From Pseudomonas arsenicoxydans (GTDB lineage Bacteria; Pseudomonadota; Gammaproteobacteria; Pseudomonadales; Pseudomonadaceae), in NCBI RefSeq assembly GCF_006438915.1, contig NZ_RCZE01000015.1, forward strand, positions 62,001 through 126,000: DNA of 64,000 bases. The letters run 5' to 3'. How positions within the stretch are numbered: the first letter of the stretch is position 1; every line of letters starts with the position of its first letter. This document shows, piece by piece, positions 60,385 through 64,000 of the stretch. The position numbers and the translations under genes were made by a program. A model generated the notes under the pieces. The model was given only the letters and a program-made list of their open reading frames with translations, had not been told where the DNA came from and ran no database searches.

Positions 60385-62164
60385 CTGCGTTAATCCACTC
60401 TTTCACGACCTGGGCCACGCGACCCGGGTCTTCTGCCACCAGACTCTTGATTGCATTCAACTGTGCGTCATAGCCTTCGCTCGGGCTCGGCAGCAGGATG
60501 CTTTGCGGCCCGCCGAGGCTGACACGGTCGTTGGCCAGTTCGCCGTCCAGGCCGCCCATGCCACCGAGTTCCCCGTCGCTGCCCAAGCCAAGAAGTTGCT
60601 TGTCTTTGCCGCCACCGGTGATGTTGTTGAGCACCGGACGCAGCACGCCGAACACCAGCACCAGGATGAACAATACGCCCATCACTTGCTTGACGATGTC
60701 CCAGAACCACGGCTGCGAGTAGAACGGAATGTCGGCAATCACTTCACCGCGTTCTGCGGAGAACGGCATGTTGATCACGCTGACGCTGTCGCCACGGCTG
60801 GCGTCGAAACCGACCGCGTCCTGCACCAGGCGAGTGAAGCGCGCCAATTCGTCGGCGCTCCACGGCGCACGGGTGGTTTCGCCGTTGGCCGCGCTGACCT
60901 TGACCTGATCGTCGACCACCACCGACACCGACAGGCGATTCAATCGGCCCTGCTGTTGCTTGGTGTGGCTGATGGAACGGTCGAGCTCGAAGTTCTTGGT
61001 GGATTGTTGACGCTTGTCCGCCGGGTACGGCGCCAGCATTGGCTGACCGGTGGCCGGGTCCATGATTTGCTGACCGTTGGCATCGATCAACGGCTGGCCT
61101 GGCTGCACCATGCCGGCCGAGGCGGTTGAGCCGCCAGTGGTTTGCGGTGCCGAGGCCGGCGACGGCGGCTGGTTGCTCAAGGCACCCGGCACACCTTGCG
61201 GGCCATTGCTGGCAGTGCGTTGTTCGTTGACCGACTGCTCGCTGCGCAACGCCGGCTGGTCCGGGTTGAACTGCTCGGAGGTCGACTCGACGGCGCTGAA
61301 ATCGACATCGGCAGACACTTCGGCTTTATAGCGATCGTTGCCCAGCACCGGTTGCAGGATGTTGTGCACGCGCTGGGTCAGCATGGTTTCCATGCGACGG
61401 CTGTAATCGAACTGCTTGCCAGCCATGGTCAGTTCGGAGTTCTCCGCCTGATCCGACAGCAGGTTGCCCTTCTGGTCGACGACGGTGATCTGCGATTTGC
61501 TCAGCTCAGGAACACTGGTGGCCACCAGGTTGATGATCGCCAGTACCTGGCCTGGCTCCAGGGAGCGGCCGGAATACAGTTCAACCAGAATCGAAGCACT
61601 TGGCTTGCGCTCATCACGCACGAACACCGAGCTTTTCGGAATGGCCAGGTGCACGCGGGCACCCTTGACGTTGTTCAGGCTGGAAATGGTCCGCGCCAGT
61701 TCGCCTTCGAGGCCGCGACGATAACGGGTCGCTTCCATGAACTGGCTGGTCCCGAGGCCCTGGTCCTTGTCGAGGATTTCGAAACCGATGTTGCCGTCGC
61801 TGGGAGTGACACCAGCCGCCGCGAGTTTCAGGCGCGCACGGGACAAATCATCGGCCTTGACCAGCAAGGCACCGGAGTTCGGTTCAACGGTGTAAGGAAT
61901 ATCGGCGGAGGCCAGGGTGTCCATGACCTGCTTGGCGTCCATACCGGCAAGGCTGCCGTACAGAGGCCGGTAGTCCGGCTGCTGCGACCACAGCACCACG
62001 GCAAAACCAATCGCCACGCTCGCAGCCAGGCCGACCAACAGGCCTACCTGACGCAGCATGGTCATCTCGGAGAGGTTTTCCAGGAAGGACAACCCGAACA
62101 GCGGCGGTTTGCCGTCTATTGGGGTGGCCTTGGCCGGAAGGTTATCGGCGACTGCTTCTGCCAT
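60377..62164 (-). CDS. fliF: Flagellar M-ring protein FliF
   Basis: A 595-residue MS-ring protein with two membrane segments (VGLLVGLAASVAIGFAVVLW at about 41-60, and a second near 478-498), the periplasmic ring-building motifs (YRPLYGSLAGMDAKQVMDTL, DKDQGLGTSQFMEATRYRRG) and a C-terminal FliG-binding tail (IKSLVAEDPGRVAQVVKEWI). It is the base for C-ring and export apparatus assembly. Confidence 0.96.
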   Translation of the reverse strand: MAEAVADNLPAKATPIDGKPPLFGLSFLENLSEMTMLRQVGLLVGLAASVAIGFAVVLWSQQPDYRPLYGSLAGMDAKQVMDTLASADIPYTVEPNSGALLVKADDLSRARLKLAAAGVTPSDGNIGFEILDKDQGLGTSQFMEATRYRRGLEGELARTISSLNNVKGARVHLAIPKSSVFVRDERKPSASILVELYSGRSLEPGQVLAIINLVATSVPELSKSQITVVDQKGNLLSDQAENSELTMAGKQFDYSRRMETMLTQRVHNILQPVLGNDRYKAEVSADVDFSAVESTSEQFNPDQPALRSEQSVNEQRTASNGPQGVPGALSNQPPSPASAPQTTGGSTASAGMVQPGQPLIDANGQQIMDPATGQPMLAPYPADKRQQSTKNFELDRSISHTKQQQGRLNRLSVSVVVDDQVKVSAANGETTRAPWSADELARFTRLVQDAVGFDASRGDSVSVINMPFSAERGEVIADIPFYSQPWFWDIVKQVMGVLFILVLVFGVLRPVLNNITGGGKDKQLLGLGSDGELGGMGGLDGELANDRVSLGGPQSILLPSPSEGYDAQLNAIKSLVAEDPGRVAQVVKEWINADE

Positions 62165-62178
62165 GACTCAATTCGTCC

Positions 62179-62508
62179 TTAAACCGGCATCTGCATGATG
62201 TCTTGGTAAGCCTGAACCAGTTTGTTGCGCACTTGCGTCAACGCCTGGAAAGACACGCTGGCCTTCTGCGAGGAAATCATCACGTCCGTCAGGTCGACGC
62301 CGCTCTTGCCGATCTCGAAGGCACTGGCCAGCTGATTGGATGCCTGCTGAGTGTCGTTCACTTTATTGACGGCTTGACCGAGCATGTCGGAAAAGCTGCT
62401 GCCACCCAATTCAGGGACTGCGGCAGTCGATTTCGACGCAGACATGGCATCCATTTGCATGGAACGCATATCCAGCATCAACCGATTAAATTCAATACCT
62501 TGGCTCAT
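62179..62508 (-). CDS. fliE: Flagellar hook-basal body protein FliE
   Basis: A 109-residue protein joining the MS-ring to the rod. FSDMLGQAVNKVNDTQQASN and the C-terminal VSFQALTQVRNKLVQAYQDI, then MQMPV, are typical. The ATG at 62508 (MSQGIEFNRLMLDMRSMQMD) has an AGAGAAA-type ribosome site; the longer frame is not used. It is the first gene of fliEFGHIJ, preceded by a sigma-54 promoter. Confidence 0.94.
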   Translation of the reverse strand: MSQGIEFNRLMLDMRSMQMDAMSASKSTAAVPELGGSSFSDMLGQAVNKVNDTQQASNQLASAFEIGKSGVDLTDVMISSQKASVSFQALTQVRNKLVQAYQDIMQMPV

Positions 62509-62585
62509 GATTTCTCTCTTTGACGAAGCTACGTCGTTAGCGACCCGCAATTTTTTGACACTCACTCGGCGGGTACTGAGGTGTT

Positions 62586-62601
62586 AGCAACAAGGGTGCC
62601 A
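62586..62601 (-). promoter_or_regulatory. Sigma-54 promoter of fliE operon
   Basis: On the minus strand it reads TGGCACCCTTGTTGCT, a full match to TGGCAC-N5-TTGCW, 78 bases before the fliE start. Activation by FleR or FleQ is expected. Confidence 0.88.
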
Positions 62602-62660
62602 GCTCCGCGATTGCCCTACACAAAAGCCCTCCGATCCATGGCTCACCACAAAACCATTGC

Positions 62661-62824
62661 GGTAGCGAGCTTTTGTGGCGAGGGGGCTTGTCGGACCGCC
62701 GCACCGCCCCGTTCGGCTGCGCAGCAGTCGCAAACTCTGGCCATTTGCTGAGACTGAATTCAACAGGGACCGCTTCGCGCTCCAACGGGGGCAAGCCCCC
62801 TCGCCACAGAAGCTCGCTCCCACA
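62661..62824. repeat. Second-class palindromic repeat between fleR and fliE
   Basis: Outer arms ggtagcgagcttttgtggcg and cgccacagaagctcgctccc, with inner 'ggctgcgcagcagtc' and 'ccgcttcgcgctcc' segments, similar to 7992-8125 and 9081-9219. The 344-bp gap between fliE and fleR otherwise holds only the fliE promoter; no gene is seen. Confidence 0.8.
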
Positions 62825-62852
62825 TTTAGATCGGTGTCAGGTGCGTCAACTT

Positions 62853-64000
62853 TCAGGTGGCGAACAGATACGCTTCCACGTCCATTCCTGCGTCGCGCAT
62901 CTGCGCCAGCTTGTAGCGCAAGGTGCGCGGGCTGATGCCCAGTCGCTCGGCGGCCTCTTTGCGACGACCCCGCTCGGAGCGCAAGGTGTCGATGATCATC
63001 TGGAATTCACGGCGCCGCAGGTCATCGCCCAGTGCGCCAGCCGATTCGGCGTCAACCTCGACGGCTCGCAACGGTGCAACCACCAATGTCGGCAACGGCG
63101 CACAGGCAACCGGCCCGGACAGACAGAAATCCTGCGGCTGGATCAAACCACCCTGCTGCAGAATCAAGGCTCGCTGGATTGCGTTGTCCAGCTCTCGCAC
63201 GTTGCCCGGCCATGGATAACCGATCAGGCACGCCTGGGCCTCGGGCGACAGCTTCGCTGCCGCGTGCTTCATTTTATTGACGTGTTTGGTCAGCAGTCGC
63301 TCGGCCAGCGGCAGGATGTCGGCGGTGCGCTCGCGCAGCGGACGCCAGGCCAACGGAAACACCGACAGTCGATAATAAAGATCTTCACGAAAACGCCCCG
63401 CCGCCACTTCACCGGCCAAATCGCGGTTAGTCGTGGCCACGACCCGAATGTCCAGGGTGATGGTTTTGCGTGCGCCAACGCGCTCGACTTCACGCTCCTG
63501 CAACACCCGCAGCAACTTGGCCTGTAGCCCGAGGGGCATTTCGGAAATTTCGTCGAGCAGGATCGTGCCGCCGTCGGCTTGTTCGAACTTGCCGGCCTGC
63601 GCAGCGATGGCGCCGGTGAAAGAGCCTTTTTCGTGACCGAACAACGTGGCTTCCAGCATGTTGTCGGGGATCGCGGCGCAGTTGATCGCAATAAACGGCT
63701 GACTGGCGCGATGGGAATGCTGATGAATGTAGCGGGCCAATACTTCCTTGCCGGTGCCGGACTCGCCAGAGATCAGCACCGTGGAATCACTGCGCGCCAC
63801 TCGCGCGGCCAACTCCAGCAATTGCGCGCTGGCCGGCTCGAACGCCACCGGACCTTCGCCCTCCGACGTACCGAGATTGCCCAACGCGTGACGCGCGACC
63901 AAATCCAGCAAGGCCTTGGGCTCGAACGGCTTGACCAGATAATCCGCTGCGCCCTGGCGCATCGCATCGACTGCGCGCTCGACGGCGCCATGGGCCGTCA
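62853..64000 (-). CDS. fleR: Sigma-54 dependent response regulator FleR (5' end outside window)
   Basis: The frame runs to the window end, so the start and most of the receiver domain are missing; the last part of the receiver is visible (AADYLVKPFEPKALL). The AAA+ domain has Walker A GESGTGKE, the sigma-54 contact loop as GSFTGA (usual form GAFTGA), Walker B GGTILLDEIS and a WPGNVREL segment. The C-terminal Fis-type helix-turn-helix is RRKEAAERLGISPRTLRYKL. With FleS it activates intermediate flagellar genes. The identity follows from its place before fliE. Confidence 0.9.
   Translation of the reverse strand, partial: TAHGAVERAVDAMRQGAADYLVKPFEPKALLDLVARHALGNLGTSEGEGPVAFEPASAQLLELAARVARSDSTVLISGESGTGKEVLARYIHQHSHRASQPFIAINCAAIPDNMLEATLFGHEKGSFTGAIAAQAGKFEQADGGTILLDEISEMPLGLQAKLLRVLQEREVERVGARKTITLDIRVVATTNRDLAGEVAAGRFREDLYYRLSVFPLAWRPLRERTADILPLAERLLTKHVNKMKHAAAKLSPEAQACLIGYPWPGNVRELDNAIQRALILQQGGLIQPQDFCLSGPVACAPLPTLVVAPLRAVEVDAESAGALGDDLRRREFQMIIDTLRSERGRRKEAAERLGISPRTLRYKLAQMRDAGMDVEAYLFAT

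Overview
The window is chromosomal DNA from a Pseudomonas of the P. fluorescens group. The evidence is the gene order (gcl-hyi-glxR-glycerate kinase-pykF, then a transporter, a K+ channel and a sulfate-binding protein; the ccm operon; the fli/flh/che/mot cluster with fleN, parC/parP, DUF2802 and hptB-hsbR-hsbA), the high GC content, and many REP doublets of the 'gtgggagcgggcttgctcgc' type. The species cannot be named from sequence alone.

Region 1 (1-5.0 kb): end of an alpha/beta hydrolase gene overlapping mlaA (outer-membrane lipid asymmetry), a DUF808 membrane protein, a TetR regulator, a RAYT-type REP transposase flanked by REP doublets, and a GlcG-like protein divergent from the glyoxylate operon. 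Region 2 (5.2-12 kb): glyoxylate assimilation. Gcl joins two glyoxylates to tartronate semialdehyde; Hyi interconverts hydroxypyruvate and tartronate semialdehyde; GlxR reduces it to glycerate; the MOFRL kinase makes phosphoglycerate; PykF sends it to pyruvate. Two identical TTGTATACAA palindromes lie between gcl and the divergent glcG-like gene. Region 3 (12-21.7 kb): urea-transporter-like protein, Kv-like channel, CysP, a secreted DUF5666-like protein, MFS exporter, HicAB, peroxiredoxin-like protein, SDR, LysR, then scar-like DNA: a 7-bp tandem repeat, a truncated antitoxin, a truncated PIN toxin and a GC-rich element of about 340 bp.

Region 4 (21.7-28.6 kb, minus strand): complete ccmABCDEFGHI operon for c-type cytochrome maturation. 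Region 5 (28.8-30.7 kb, plus strand): a FliK-family protein and a stand-alone FlhB C-terminal-like protein, overlapping by four bases. Region 6 (30.9-64 kb, minus strand): the flagellar/chemotaxis cluster, transcribed from the right: fleR (cut by the window end), fliEFGHIJ, hsbA-hsbR-hptB, fliK, fliLMNOPQR-flhB, a foreign-looking beta-propeller gene on the plus strand, flhA, flhF, fleN, fliA, cheYZAB, motCD, parC, parP, cheW and DUF2802. Sigma-54 type promoter sequences can be read upstream of fliE, fliK, fliL and, more weakly, flhA.

The most notable items are the beta-propeller gene inserted between flhA and flhB, four repeats in the CheA linker that may connect CheA to ParC/ParP, the FliK2-FhlB pair, the broken toxin-antitoxin relic next to a heptanucleotide repeat, and the paired operator palindromes of the gcl locus. 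No RNA genes, CRISPR array or prophage were seen.
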